Assembly: GCA_007859995.1 (NCBI GenBank)
Contig: SMSL01000005.1
Span: 124,001-188,000 of the forward strand
Direction of reading: 5' to 3'
Origin: Candidatus Brocadiaceae bacterium S225
GTDB taxonomy: Bacteria > Planctomycetota > Brocadiia > Brocadiales > Scalinduaceae
DNA: 64,000 bases
This document shows positions 19,168 to 28,595 of this stretch, piece after piece (position 1 is the first letter of the stretch; each line of letters starts with the position of its first letter). The notes under the pieces were generated by a model. The model worked only from the letters and a program-made list of their open reading frames with translations, searched no databases and had not been told where the DNA came from. The position numbers were made by a program, and so were the translations under genes.

Positions 19168-19251
19168 TGTCATTGATACAAGCTTAACAGTAAAATACAA
19201 TTTCGTTGTAAAACCTGAAATTAAAACAGAAAGAAAGAGGGGGGTTGCAAT

Positions 19252-20133
19252 ATGAAGAGAAAAGTTATCATGATTCCGGCTATTGTATTTGCGATATTGA
19301 TAGCACTTTTTATTGGCAAGAATATGATAATTAAGACTTCCGTAACAACCGGGGCTAAGGCAATGACGGGTCTTAAGTTAAGTATAAGGAGTATGAATGT
19401 TGGTGTATTTAAATCATTAATTGGCATAAATGAATTACAACTATACAATCCGCCAGGATTCGAAGATAAATTAATGATGGATTTACCGGAAATTTATGTA
19501 GATTATAACCTGGGTGCCATTATGGGAGGAAAGGCACATCTTGAGGAGGTCAGGTTAAATTTAAAAGAATTTATCGTCGCGAAGAATGAAGCTGGCGAGT
19601 TGAATCTTGATTCATTAAGTGTTGTCAAAGAGACAGAAGGAGAGGTAGCAGAAAAGGACGATGGGAAAAAAGAAAAAACAAAAATGCCGGATATTCAAAT
19701 AGATTTATTAACGTTGAAAATAGACAAAGTTATCTATAAAGATTATTCAAAAGGGGGTTCACCTAAGGTGAAAGAATTCAACGTAAATATTGACGAACGG
19801 TATGAGAATATAACAGACCCTCAATCTTTTGTCCGCCTTATTATCGTTAAAGCCCTTAAGAACACGACCATTGCCAGTCTTGCCAATTTTGATATAGAGA
19901 AGCTACAGAAAGGGCTTACAGAGGCCGCCAGGAAAGCCGCTGAAAAGGCCATGGAAACGCCAGACAAGGCTGTAGAAGCCGGGAAAAAAGCTGCTGAGGA
20001 AACAGTAGAAAAGGCAACAAATGCAGGAAAAGATGCGAGCGAAAAAATCCAGGAAACGGCCAGGGAATCAGTGGAAAAGGCTACGGATAGTATAAAGAAA
20101 TTTTTACCTTTCGGGAATAAAGAGAAAAAATAA
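19252..20133 (+). CDS. AsmA-like membrane protein with helical C-terminal tail
   Basis: A 293-residue protein. One N-terminal membrane helix (IPAIVFAILIALFIG) is followed by a region resembling the start of AsmA/DUF748 proteins (VFKSLIGINELQLYNPPGF, LEEVRLNLKEFIV), then from about residue 215 a long amphipathic repeat-like tail rich in Ala, Lys and Glu (AARKAAEKAMETPDKAVEAG). AsmA-like proteins act in envelope lipid transport or organisation. GAGGGGGG lies close upstream of the ATG. The gene below follows after 10 bases, so they are co-transcribed. Confidence 0.7.
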   Translation: MKRKVIMIPAIVFAILIALFIGKNMIIKTSVTTGAKAMTGLKLSIRSMNVGVFKSLIGINELQLYNPPGFEDKLMMDLPEIYVDYNLGAIMGGKAHLEEVRLNLKEFIVAKNEAGELNLDSLSVVKETEGEVAEKDDGKKEKTKMPDIQIDLLTLKIDKVIYKDYSKGGSPKVKEFNVNIDERYENITDPQSFVRLIIVKALKNTTIASLANFDIEKLQKGLTEAARKAAEKAMETPDKAVEAGKKAAEETVEKATNAGKDASEKIQETARESVEKATDSIKKFLPFGNKEKK

Positions 20134-20143
20134 AGGGATCAGA

Positions 20144-20404
20144 ATGAACGAAAAAGGCTACACCAAACACCAGCAAAAGGCTATCAGAAACTTTTACGAC
20201 AACAAAGACCTTCGCCTTGTACAGAAACTGGGAGAATTAGTCTCGAATTTATATCTGGAAACCAATGAGAAGAAAAAGGAGACCGGATGGAAAAAGATCA
20301 AGAAGATGCTAACCGATTTAAAAGTACACCCGGGTGAGGTAGAATACCTGACAAAAGACAAAACCCTTTCACTGATTTCTAAGAAATTGGACGAGATATT
20401 TTAG
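20144..20404 (+). CDS. Hypothetical small basic protein
   Basis: An 86-residue, Lys-rich, probably all-helical protein (HQQKAIRNFYDNKDLRLVQ, LVSNLYLETNEKKKETGWKK). I do not recognise a family. It starts 10 bases after the AsmA-like gene and is likely in its operon; AAGGGATC lies before the ATG. No signal peptide or membrane segment. Confidence 0.7.
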   Translation: MNEKGYTKHQQKAIRNFYDNKDLRLVQKLGELVSNLYLETNEKKKETGWKKIKKMLTDLKVHPGEVEYLTKDKTLSLISKKLDEIF

Positions 20405-20503
20405 CATGTAAAGAAAAGCCAACCACTGAAATTTACGAAATGACACGAAAAAAATAATTCAAAGAGAGCAGATAGAAAGCAGTGGCAAGATGCCAGAAAT
20501 GCG

Positions 20504-20529
20504 ATGGAGGAATTAAACAATTCCTCCAT
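20504..20529. terminator. Strong hairpin, possible terminator
   Basis: Perfect 11-bp stem ATGGAGGAATT / AATTCCTCCAT with loop AAAC, between the small hypothetical gene and the epimerase gene. It lacks a clean T-run, so it could also be a processing or repeat structure. Confidence 0.5.
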
Positions 20530-20554
20530 TCTTAAATTCCTTAATTAAACAAAC

Positions 20555-21454
20555 ATGAAGATTGCCATTACCGGTTTATCAGGTTTCCTGGGACATTATG
20601 TAGCAAAGAAACTCTTTGAAAGAGACGTTCAAATGCAGGCTCTTGTAAGGAACACAAGTGATACTTCACATCTTAACGATTATGAAGAGAAGATTACATT
20701 TGTGCATGGTGGTCTGGGTGACAAGGAAACCCTGAAGAAATTTGTACAAGGTGCCGACATAGTCATCCACATGGCTTATGAGAGAAACGGAGCAGGGTTT
20801 CACGACTCCGCCGGTAAGGATATCAGGCGATTACTTGATGTAAATCTATCAGGCAGTCTGGAACTGTTAGATGCCTCTAAACAACACGGAGTTAAACAAT
20901 TCATATTTACCAGTTCCTGTGCAGTTTATGGATATATCTTCCCCGATACCAAACTCAACGAACAGCACCCCCTTGTACCTGATTCACACTATGGCGCCTA
21001 TAAGGCTGCGGTAGAGGCGTTCTGCCATTCGTATTTCCTGTCAAAGAGCATTAATACAACCATGTTTCGGCCCGTAGGTATCTATGGTATCGACCCAAAA
21101 CTTGCCCACTCTGAGTGGTACGACCTAATTAAAAATATTAAAAGCGGAGTTGACGTAGAGGTTGCGGGAGGTGGCAAGATAGTACACGTTGAAGACGTTG
21201 CACATGCTATAGATTTCGCAATTGACAACAGAGATGCCTTCGGGAAGGTTTATAATCTGTCAGACTTTTATATCGACAACATGTCTATCGCAGAAATGGC
21301 CAGGGATATATGCGGTTCGAAATCCAAAATCAGCGGTACGCCCAAACAGCCGAAGAATACTATTGACAATGCCGAGTCAAAAAAGCTTGGTGTACGGTAT
21401 GCGGGAACTGAGGGGTTGAGATGGTATATTGAGGAGCTGATTAAGGTTGTTTAG
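20555..21454 (+). CDS. NAD-dependent epimerase/dehydratase (extended SDR)
   Basis: A 299-residue Rossmann enzyme: GLSGFLG cofactor loop at residues 7-13, downstream S-S-C region FTSSCAVYG, and catalytic YGAYK (Tyr-x3-Lys). The family acts on nucleotide sugars or related sugars; the substrate cannot be read from the sequence. No ribosome site stands out ahead of the ATG. It stands alone between a hairpin and the convergent three-gene cassette. Confidence 0.85.
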   Translation: MKIAITGLSGFLGHYVAKKLFERDVQMQALVRNTSDTSHLNDYEEKITFVHGGLGDKETLKKFVQGADIVIHMAYERNGAGFHDSAGKDIRRLLDVNLSGSLELLDASKQHGVKQFIFTSSCAVYGYIFPDTKLNEQHPLVPDSHYGAYKAAVEAFCHSYFLSKSINTTMFRPVGIYGIDPKLAHSEWYDLIKNIKSGVDVEVAGGGKIVHVEDVAHAIDFAIDNRDAFGKVYNLSDFYIDNMSIAEMARDICGSKSKISGTPKQPKNTIDNAESKKLGVRYAGTEGLRWYIEELIKVV

Positions 21455-21513
21455 ATATTCAAAAATGCCACTATTCAATCTGCGAGATTGAACCAGCAGA
21501 GTATTCTCTAATA

Positions 21514-21888
21514 TTATTTTTTGTGAAATACCAATTCTGCTGCTAACTCAAGTGCAATTTGCTTTTGCTCTGACCTCCCTACTGGCCATCCTGTAATATC
21601 TGCATGTTTTTCTGGAGGTTCAGTTGGGATGATCTTTAATTCTTTCGAAATAACAATAGAAGCAATTATATCAGCCCGTCCAAATATCGGTTTACCTTGT
21701 TTTGTAGCAACTTCACGATCACCGATATCCCAAACTTCGTTATCCGTAATACCTGAAATACGGAATACCGAGACTTCATCATTTTTATTTGGCATAAGTG
21801 CAGCATGCCTTACGGTATTGTTGGCTCTAATATATTTTTCTTTTAAAATAAATCTTGATAAAGTCTCTGATAGGGCTACAGGTTCCAA
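21514..21888 (-). CDS. Third gene of a TIGR04255-type cassette, unknown function
   Basis: A 124-residue soluble protein with the pattern SVFRISGITDNEVWDIG, then KHADITGWPVGRSEQK and a helical end (QIALELAAELVFH). I recall similar short proteins widely scattered in bacteria beside the two upstream genes, without assigned function. The start appears to be TTG five bases after the previous stop, with AAGGAT inside the preceding gene, which implies translational coupling. Confidence 0.7.
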   Translation of the reverse strand: MEPVALSETLSRFILKEKYIRANNTVRHAALMPNKNDEVSVFRISGITDNEVWDIGDREVATKQGKPIFGRADIIASIVISKELKIIPTEPPEKHADITGWPVGRSEQKQIALELAAELVFHKK

Positions 21889-21893
21889 TGTGC

Positions 21894-22391
21894 CTAATCC
21901 TTGTATAATCTTTTCAGATTTTCTAATATTACTGACGGTAGCGAATCGCCAAAGTACTCTGTTCCATGCAACTTGTTCACCCCTAACAATCCAGCATAGA
22001 CAATTTCATTTCTTCCACTAACACTGGCAACAAATACCTGTCGTTCTTCTCTATACCATTCCAATCCTATCTCACCACTAGGTTCAGGAACAACTTCAGG
22101 TATTGGAAAAGCTGTTAATGGCAAGCTCTCAATTAATCTTTTTGCTTCATTGTACGTAGATTTGGTAATAGGCAACGCATCATAACCGTCCCAACCTTTT
22201 ACAGAGCACTCATCGAATTCTTTGTTAAGAGACTGAAGGGCTTTATCGGATTGACCCAAGGTTTCCGTGTTTCCAAATCCACTAACTATGTCTTTAAAAA
22301 ACTCCTTTAATGCACCAACCTCATCCCCGAACCCCATACTTGGTGAATTTGAAATGCTTATGAAGTCGTCACATGGAATTGCAGTACTCAT
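21894..22391 (-). CDS. Second gene of a TIGR04255-type cassette, unknown function
   Basis: A 165-residue soluble protein. The second half has a compact conserved look: GWDGYDALPI, VVPEPSGEIGLEWY, FVASVSGRNEIVYAGLLG, KLHGTEYFGDSLPSVI. I do not know the fold or function. Its ATG overlaps the upstream stop (ATGA) and GGAG lies within the upstream gene, so the two are coupled. Confidence 0.72.
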   Translation of the reverse strand: MSTAIPCDDFISISNSPSMGFGDEVGALKEFFKDIVSGFGNTETLGQSDKALQSLNKEFDECSVKGWDGYDALPITKSTYNEAKRLIESLPLTAFPIPEVVPEPSGEIGLEWYREERQVFVASVSGRNEIVYAGLLGVNKLHGTEYFGDSLPSVILENLKRLYKD

Positions 22392-23134
22392 TTATATATC
22401 TCCTTTAGGTTGTCCGTTATACTACTAAAGAATACTTTATTTTTGAAATGTCGCAATTTTTCAATTATTTCCCAAACATTTTTCTCTTCTATACCTTTAG
22501 ATTCAAGTTTAAACACATCAATGTCCAGTATAACAGGAGCGATATCAGTAACTACTTGTTCAAGTGCCTGAGTAATTATAGCATTCGCTCCAAGAGATGG
22601 CTCGTGTATAACTGTGCGAGTAAGAAAGCTGCTAACCCCCTGTGGCAATCCTTCAGGTACGGTTGGAGGCGCTGTCAGGTAATCGCTAAAATCTCTTATA
22701 GGCATCGGAATCTTCAGGTTATTTATATACCTCACGGCGACTCTTGTGATAGATTCTGGAGAAGTTATATCCCTATAAAGTTGCCATAATCTGTAAGCTT
22801 CAGCACGTAATTCCTCCCACTTAATATATGGATGTAGTCTACTAAATGTGAATCCGTCCAGTCTGGCTTGCATTATTTGTTTTTTATCAGAAGAGACATA
22901 ACGGTAACCGTCAATTACAAGTTTTGATGCTTTAACTTTTTCTTCTGCTTGTGGCTCAATCTTAACTTTAGACTTTACTCGTTCTTGTTTCTCTGGGTAC
23001 TGATCTTTAATTGATTCATATATAGAGCTTAGATTTTTAATATCAAAATCAGAAGGTAGCTTGACACGGATATCAATAAGAGCTTCAGCAATAGGTGCCT
23101 TTTTTAAAATCGGATAATCTTTCAGCATAATCAT
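22388..23134 (-). CDS. TIGR04255-family protein, first gene of cassette
   Basis: A 248-residue protein with the family's N-terminal signature (YPILKKAPIAEALIDIRVK) and middle motifs (FSRLHPYIKWEELRAEAYRLW, ITRVAVRYINNLKIP). TIGR04255 is described as sporadically distributed, with no known role, a pattern typical of mobile accessory or defence genes. It leads a three-gene minus-strand unit inserted between plus-strand housekeeping genes and the pgm locus. Confidence 0.8.
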   Translation of the reverse strand: MIMLKDYPILKKAPIAEALIDIRVKLPSDFDIKNLSSIYESIKDQYPEKQERVKSKVKIEPQAEEKVKASKLVIDGYRYVSSDKKQIMQARLDGFTFSRLHPYIKWEELRAEAYRLWQLYRDITSPESITRVAVRYINNLKIPMPIRDFSDYLTAPPTVPEGLPQGVSSFLTRTVIHEPSLGANAIITQALEQVVTDIAPVILDIDVFKLESKGIEEKNVWEIIEKLRHFKNKVFFSSITDNLKEIYK

Positions 23135-23306
23135 TTAAGTGATTATATCATAAATAAATAAAAACCAATACTATTCAAATATAATATATAGAATAGAATG
23201 CAAACAATACTTTGGAGCTTCCTGTTTTTGCTCTCTTGCACGATCCTATCTTCTTTACATATTAAGAAAATAAATGTAAGTCGCTGAATAAATAGATAAT
23301 TTAAAC

Positions 23307-23386
23307 GTGGTAAAAGTGATTTGTATCTGATGTTTATCGTCTGCTATTATAAAAAAGCAGGTTTGTTTTGCAATCATAAAACATTA
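23307..23386 (+). repeat. Dispersed ~80-bp repeat, copy 1
   Basis: Starts GTGGTAAAAGTGAT and ends with TTGTTTTGCAAT and CATTA; it aligns with 34521-34599 over its whole length. A weaker partial match lies near 28660-28740 on the other strand. It sits in the 23135-23461 gap, which otherwise shows no gene. Confidence 0.6.
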
Positions 23387-23461
23387 GAGAAACAAGTCAT
23401 AAATAATTATCCAGTAAATCCTTTCAGAAAAAAATCTTTATCATTGTATGGTAATTCATTA

Positions 23462-25140
23462 TCAATTTTTTTCTTTCATTTTGATTAGGACCTTCAGACA
23501 GGCGGTATTAAGTTCCTCAACACGATCTTCGGTGGCAGCCTCATTGTAAACACGAAACTCCGGCGCGTTACCGGATGGACGCAGATGAATGACTTCTTCG
23601 CTATCGAACGTCATGCGTACACCATCGGTCCTGTCGAGGCAACAACAATTACCACAAAGCTTACCAAAAATATCAGTGACCACTGCCTTGTCTTTTGTAA
23701 CGTCTCCTGTATTTAATTTATCCAGGATTGTCCTGCTTTGTTCCTGAGAAAAATTCTCCAGGCGATCACTTGCAGTGTAACGCCTGGGAAGGCCAGCTAC
23801 AATCTCCGAGACTGTCTTGCCTTCACTGACGGCAAGAAGAATAATGCTCAGATGAAGGATCACCGCATCTCGTGTAGGCAGTGCGCGGAGTCTCTTTCCA
23901 AAAAGAGGAATGTTAGAGTTGATCAGAAAACCGCCGTTGGCTTCGTAACCAACTACCACTATTACATCACTCTCGCCCTCGCTCTCACTATTCATCGACT
24001 CAATAACAAAGGGTGATCCGATTCGTGTGCGACACACCTTCTTGAAATATCCTGATTTTTCAACAGCACTATTGCAACTGACAGGTGTGCTTACTGAATC
24101 TGCACCCAGGTACTTTGCACAGAGAATACCAGCCACATCACCGCGAAGCCACCGGCCTCTTTCATCAGCAATCAATGGCCGATCACTATCACCATCAGTA
24201 GATATGATTGCGTCATAAACCCCCTTCTCTGCCCACTTTGCTGCCAGCTCTACATCTTCCGGACGGATCGCTTCGGTATCAACTGGAATAAACGTATCAG
24301 ACCGTCCCAAAGCTTCCGCGTCCGCGCCAAGCCCTCTGACGATATCCAGGATAATATCGCGACCAACAGCCGAGTGCTGATAGACAGCAACTCTCAAACC
24401 TTTCAGGCAGTCATTCGGAAAAACATCCAGATAACGGGCAATATACATATCACGGGCCACATTAGAGACATCCCACTTTCCTGTGACAGGTGATACAAAT
24501 CCTGCGGCTTCAGCAAAGAGGCTATCGTCAACACTGACCGACTGCATACGAATACCGTCTTCATCTGCCTTCAGAATCTCTCCGGAAGGCTTGTTAAACT
24601 TGATGCCGTTACGATCAGATGGAATATGACTACCGGTCACCATAATCGCCGGAACCCGGTTTACAATGCCATAGAGAGCAACTGCCGGAGAAGGGATCTT
24701 TCCGCGGGAGCATTCCCAATTTTTTGTAAATCAGGTATTATACCCATGAATACGTGGATTCGACCTCCGGCCTTAATCCACCCTTATAAGCAAACGTATG
24801 GTGCGAGGTAGGGTGGATTAAACGAAGTGAATCCACCTCTTTTATATACAATAAAATGGGAATGCTCCCTCTTTCCGCAATTAACAGGAACGTAACCCGT
24901 ATCAGCTACGGCACGGCTGACAGCCAGCATAATTCTGTCAGTACTCGGACGATAATCTCCCGCAATCGCAATTTCCGTCCCGGGCTTATTCAATTCGCCT
25001 ATAGACTCCAGGTATAGAAGGAATCCCTTTGTGTATACATAACACACGAGGTCCGTCATATCATCTGCAAGTCCACGGGCACCACTCGTACCAAATTTCA
25101 CTCCGCTGCTAGTCATCAAGTCCTGTACTTTAATTTCCAT
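23462..25140 (-). pseudogene. Phosphoglucomutase/phosphomannomutase gene split by a MITE
   Basis: The N-terminal part (25140 down to 24879) encodes FGTSGARGLADDM and GDYRPSTDRIM; the rest (24696 down to 23462) encodes the active-site loop MVTGSHIPSDRNG (phospho-Ser), the metal loop STDGDSDRP and the sugar-phosphate loop LRPSGNAPEFR. A 164-bp element plus a 9-bp target copy lies between them. Removing those 173 bases restores one continuous 501-codon frame (NCGK-IPSPA), the usual family length. As it stands, the frame is shifted and the enzyme should not be made unless an internal start rescues the larger fragment. Confidence 0.9.
24706..24869. mobile_element. 164-bp MITE with 13-bp inverted repeats and 9-bp target duplication
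   Basis: Ends are perfect inverted repeats GGGAGCATTCCCA / TGGGAATGCTCCC. The flanks are identical 9-mers TCTTTCCGC at 24697-24705 and 24870-24878, the target-site duplication. The interior has nested GTGGATT/AATCCAC pairs that would fold into hairpins. No coding capacity, so it must be mobilised in trans by a transposase that makes 9-bp duplications. Confidence 0.93.
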
Positions 25141-25289
25141 TTCTATTTCCCCTTAATCCACCCTGCAAGATTACAAAATAATCTGAAGATCAGATATCTT
25201 TGCCGCTTTTCTATCCCAGAGGGGAGCATTCGTGTTTAATTTCAACAACTTATTAATCATTCTACAAAATCAGCGTCTCTCTCACCTGT

Positions 25290-28200
25290 TTACAATTGTT
25301 TTCTAACATCTTCAGACAAGGATGACATTGCCATTAACAGGTCATCGTTATCCGGTTTGGCCTTGACAAATGAGGAGAAGAGGAGGGTGGCTTCCGAGTA
25401 GATATCTTTAACTATTTTTATGATATTCTCATCGGGGATATTGTTGGTACTTATCACATTTTCCATATTTGTTATTAATACGACAAGTGTCCAGTAGTCG
25501 AGTGGTGTTCGTTTCATCAAATCATCACGCAGGTAAGTAAGGTAATTCCGTAAAGCTTCGAGTGTATCTTCCGATAACGTATTCCCTTTTGATAGATGCG
25601 GTTGAGATGAGATTACCATTTTAGCAATTTCTCTGGAAAGCTCAGCTACGGCGACACGTCCTATTGCCATAATGGAAGCGGCCGTTCTCATTTCAATCTT
25701 TCGTTCCCGGGAAATCTTGATTATGTCATCAAATATCATGCAAATATTGTCTTCAAGCAATCTATTTATTTTGTCTAAATCCCAGCGCTCGTTCTTTAAA
25801 TTTTGTACCCATTCAAGATAAGAGACGAATACACCTCCCAGGTTTGTGCTGATATCGGGCGTTATAAATGTGCCTTTTCCTGTTACGATCCTGTCACCTT
25901 CAGGGGTGACAGGCCCGTTTGCGCCTTCCACGATAATTTTTGCCTTTACACCATATGCATTCCTGTCTATGGCATTCTCAAGCGCTGCGAGGACGAGGAA
26001 GTCGACATCCAATGCAAAGATACCGTCATTTGTGATTTCCCTTCCTCCCTCGAATCCTTTCAGGAAACCCGCACCAATCGTATCCACGTGTTCCAGAACT
26101 GCATCTATATCCAGACCACTTGGATTATAAATACCACCGCTGGCATCCGTAATGGCGACTACCCTTACCCCCTCATCATGGAGGAATTTTGCCGGCGGCC
26201 TGCCTACATTACCAAACCCCTGTATAGCAGCAGTGGCACCTTTGAGTTTTATGTTTTTATGCTCTGCCGCTTTTTTCAGTGCGATAAAAACGCCGCGACC
26301 TGTTGATTCTGCCCTGCCAAGTGAACCCCCCTTATCGTCCGGCTTGCCCGTAACGACAGCAAGAGCATGGCATTTTACTTCAGGATGTTTTTTCAATATC
26401 TCCATACACTTATCAAGATATGGAGTCTCCATAGGAGAAGAAGATTGTTCGTGAAGCGGGAGAAAATCATTCATGATTTTAGCCGTTAATTCTGCACTGC
26501 CTGTCAGCCAATCAGATGAGTCCCTGTTTTCTATTGACGATTTCAGATATTCATCTACAAACCACGCCATCTTCGTCGCGTTTGTATTGACGTCAGGTGC
26601 GGGAATGTCAAGGTGAGGCCCAATTACGTTTCTGCCCCTCAGTTCACGGCTGTATTCTCTGATTATTAATGCTTCTTTTCGTTCAAGCAGGTTTCTCGGG
26701 TTTGCTATAATGCCGCCCTTTGAACCTCCGTATGGGATTCCGGCAATGGCGCATTTCCACGTCATCCAGATAGCGAGCGCCCTTACTTCATCAAGTGACA
26801 CCTCAGGATGTTCCCTGAATCCTCCTTTGACAGGACCACGGACTGAATTGTGGTGTACCCGATAAGCGATTATTTCACCATTTGAAAGCCTCAGTGCCTC
26901 TATCCGTTCAGGGGTAAGTAATTTCTTTTTCAACAGTAGAGGAAGTTTTAAGATATCGGCAACAACCGCAAATTGACTTTCCGCCACCTCAAGCGGACTC
27001 GGCATGGCCACGGCATGCTCTCGAATCTTTGTATACTCCTTCAGGGTAACGCCGGAAACGGAAAACAGCTGACTGACCCTCTCGTATTCCCCGATCTCTT
27101 TTTTGTAATTAATAATATTCTTTGCAATGCCATTCTCAATCTGGAGGAATTTCTCCAACTCTCCTATATTTGCGGCATTAAGATTTATTTTCTCTTTTGC
27201 GGGTTCTTTTGGTTTCAGATGTGCCTTAACAGGAAGATCATCTAAATGGTTAAGTGCCGTCAGCCTCTCACCGGCGAGAAATTTCAAAGCGGCTTCCCCT
27301 ATGGTAAAAAGGTACGTCCTTGCGGGGGGGGACTTTTTACCAAGTCTTTTTTGTGCTGCGGCAACACTGTGAAGGCCAAGTATAATCTTGGATTCCGCTT
27401 CACATGCAAATACAAGATCCAGGATATGATCTGTACCATGACAGAATATTTCATCTTCATATTTCCCCGCAATCCCATTGAAGATAATGGTTTTTGCGCC
27501 CCGCATCTTTTTCTGTATAAGAGTGAGTGTGCCGGGACCAATGTCGTATGCCTTCAACCGGGAAAACCGACCCTTAATGTTGTTTACTTTAACATTCTCG
27601 GGGTTAAGCCCTGTCGGCTTTGCCATAAAGTGATCAACGGGAAGCACGACATCAACACCGTATCCTTTCGCCAGTTCAAGCACTACAGTTGCACTGTAAA
27701 GCGCCTGTGACCGCGAATCCTGCTCCTGTTCAAACATACAGTTATCTACATCGTATCCCTGCTCCTTGAGAAAGGGAAAGGCAATGCCGCCGACAAAGAT
27801 CAGCTTGTCAACCTTTCCGTAAACAATAAGGTTTTTCATCGCCTGGACCTTGACGGTGACGTTGGCGCCACCAATAATTGCAACTACAGGTTTATGAGGA
27901 TGCCTCATAAAATTATCAAGTGCTGTTAGTTCCTGCGTAAGCAGAAATCCGGCTACCTTCGGACCTGAGATAAGGCTTGTTATCGGGCCGAGCGATGCAT
28001 GCTGGCCCATATGGGCTGTTACCGGATCAGCATTTACATAGACATTACAATTGGTAGTATTATGAAGTTGTTTTGCAAATTCCATTACCTCATTGTCATC
28101 CTCTGAGGTCTCACCACTGCGAAACATGACATTTTCCAGAAGAAAGATGCCGTCTTTATCAATAATGTTTTTAACTTTCTCCCCAATGCAGTCATCGGTA

Positions 28201-28595
28201 ATGACAACTTCTTGATCTTTGGGCAGGATGTTTTTGTCTCTTAAAATTTCTGTCAATCTTTTTGCCACCGGCTTCAGGCTGAAACCATGATGAACTTCTC
28301 CATCATTTACAACTCCTACTGAAGTTTTCTTACCCGGAAAGAAGTTCTCTCTTACACCGTTGTGGGATACGATGACAACTGTCCTTGCTCCCTGCTTCAG
28401 TATGTGGCGAATGTCCATGACCGTCGCCCTGATACGCCTGTCATCAATTATCCTGGTATCCCAGACAATATCGTAGTTTACCCTTAAAAAAACTCTCTTC
28501 CCATCTAACGCGGATTTATGAAGATTGCGAATGGGTGTTTTGTCTGCGTATGGATACCACTCAATTATCCTGGTATATTGATCTGGTTTCTTCAT
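25290..28595 (-). CDS. Fusion: degenerate PGK-like domain, HhH linker, glutamate dehydrogenase
   Basis: A 1101-residue protein. Residues 1-450 follow phosphoglycerate kinase throughout (LLENVMFRSGE, IIGGANVTVKV, DIGPGT, IIFNGIAGKYED), but key sites are changed: the GGAKV Lys is Asn, the GGGDT nucleotide loop reads LGLHS, STGGG reads TIGEA. Residues about 467-525 resemble a ComEA-like helix-hairpin-helix (INLNAANIGELEKFL). Residues about 535-960 are a Glu/Leu/Phe/Val dehydrogenase with GPVKGGFREH, MTWKCAIAG, catalytic Lys in PYGGSKGGI, LDIPAPDVNTN, and GFGNVG. About 140 C-terminal helical residues are extra. The dehydrogenase half looks active; the PGK half probably regulates or scaffolds (inference). 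Confidence 0.88.
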   Translation of the reverse strand: MKKPDQYTRIIEWYPYADKTPIRNLHKSALDGKRVFLRVNYDIVWDTRIIDDRRIRATVMDIRHILKQGARTVVIVSHNGVRENFFPGKKTSVGVVNDGEVHHGFSLKPVAKRLTEILRDKNILPKDQEVVITDDCIGEKVKNIIDKDGIFLLENVMFRSGETSEDDNEVMEFAKQLHNTTNCNVYVNADPVTAHMGQHASLGPITSLISGPKVAGFLLTQELTALDNFMRHPHKPVVAIIGGANVTVKVQAMKNLIVYGKVDKLIFVGGIAFPFLKEQGYDVDNCMFEQEQDSRSQALYSATVVLELAKGYGVDVVLPVDHFMAKPTGLNPENVKVNNIKGRFSRLKAYDIGPGTLTLIQKKMRGAKTIIFNGIAGKYEDEIFCHGTDHILDLVFACEAESKIILGLHSVAAAQKRLGKKSPPARTYLFTIGEAALKFLAGERLTALNHLDDLPVKAHLKPKEPAKEKINLNAANIGELEKFLQIENGIAKNIINYKKEIGEYERVSQLFSVSGVTLKEYTKIREHAVAMPSPLEVAESQFAVVADILKLPLLLKKKLLTPERIEALRLSNGEIIAYRVHHNSVRGPVKGGFREHPEVSLDEVRALAIWMTWKCAIAGIPYGGSKGGIIANPRNLLERKEALIIREYSRELRGRNVIGPHLDIPAPDVNTNATKMAWFVDEYLKSSIENRDSSDWLTGSAELTAKIMNDFLPLHEQSSSPMETPYLDKCMEILKKHPEVKCHALAVVTGKPDDKGGSLGRAESTGRGVFIALKKAAEHKNIKLKGATAAIQGFGNVGRPPAKFLHDEGVRVVAITDASGGIYNPSGLDIDAVLEHVDTIGAGFLKGFEGGREITNDGIFALDVDFLVLAALENAIDRNAYGVKAKIIVEGANGPVTPEGDRIVTGKGTFITPDISTNLGGVFVSYLEWVQNLKNERWDLDKINRLLEDNICMIFDDIIKISRERKIEMRTAASIMAIGRVAVAELSREIAKMVISSQPHLSKGNTLSEDTLEALRNYLTYLRDDLMKRTPLDYWTLVVLITNMENVISTNNIPDENIIKIVKDIYSEATLLFSSFVKAKPDNDDLLMAMSSLSEDVRKQL

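Noticed and set aside
23462-24643. A stand-alone 393-residue mutase starting at MVTGSHIP
   Set aside because: The start is the active-site loop itself; the N-terminal domain lies beyond the MITE, so this is the larger half of a broken gene.
25803-26306. 167-codon frame antisense to the dehydrogenase fusion
   Set aside because: Shadow of a strongly coding region.
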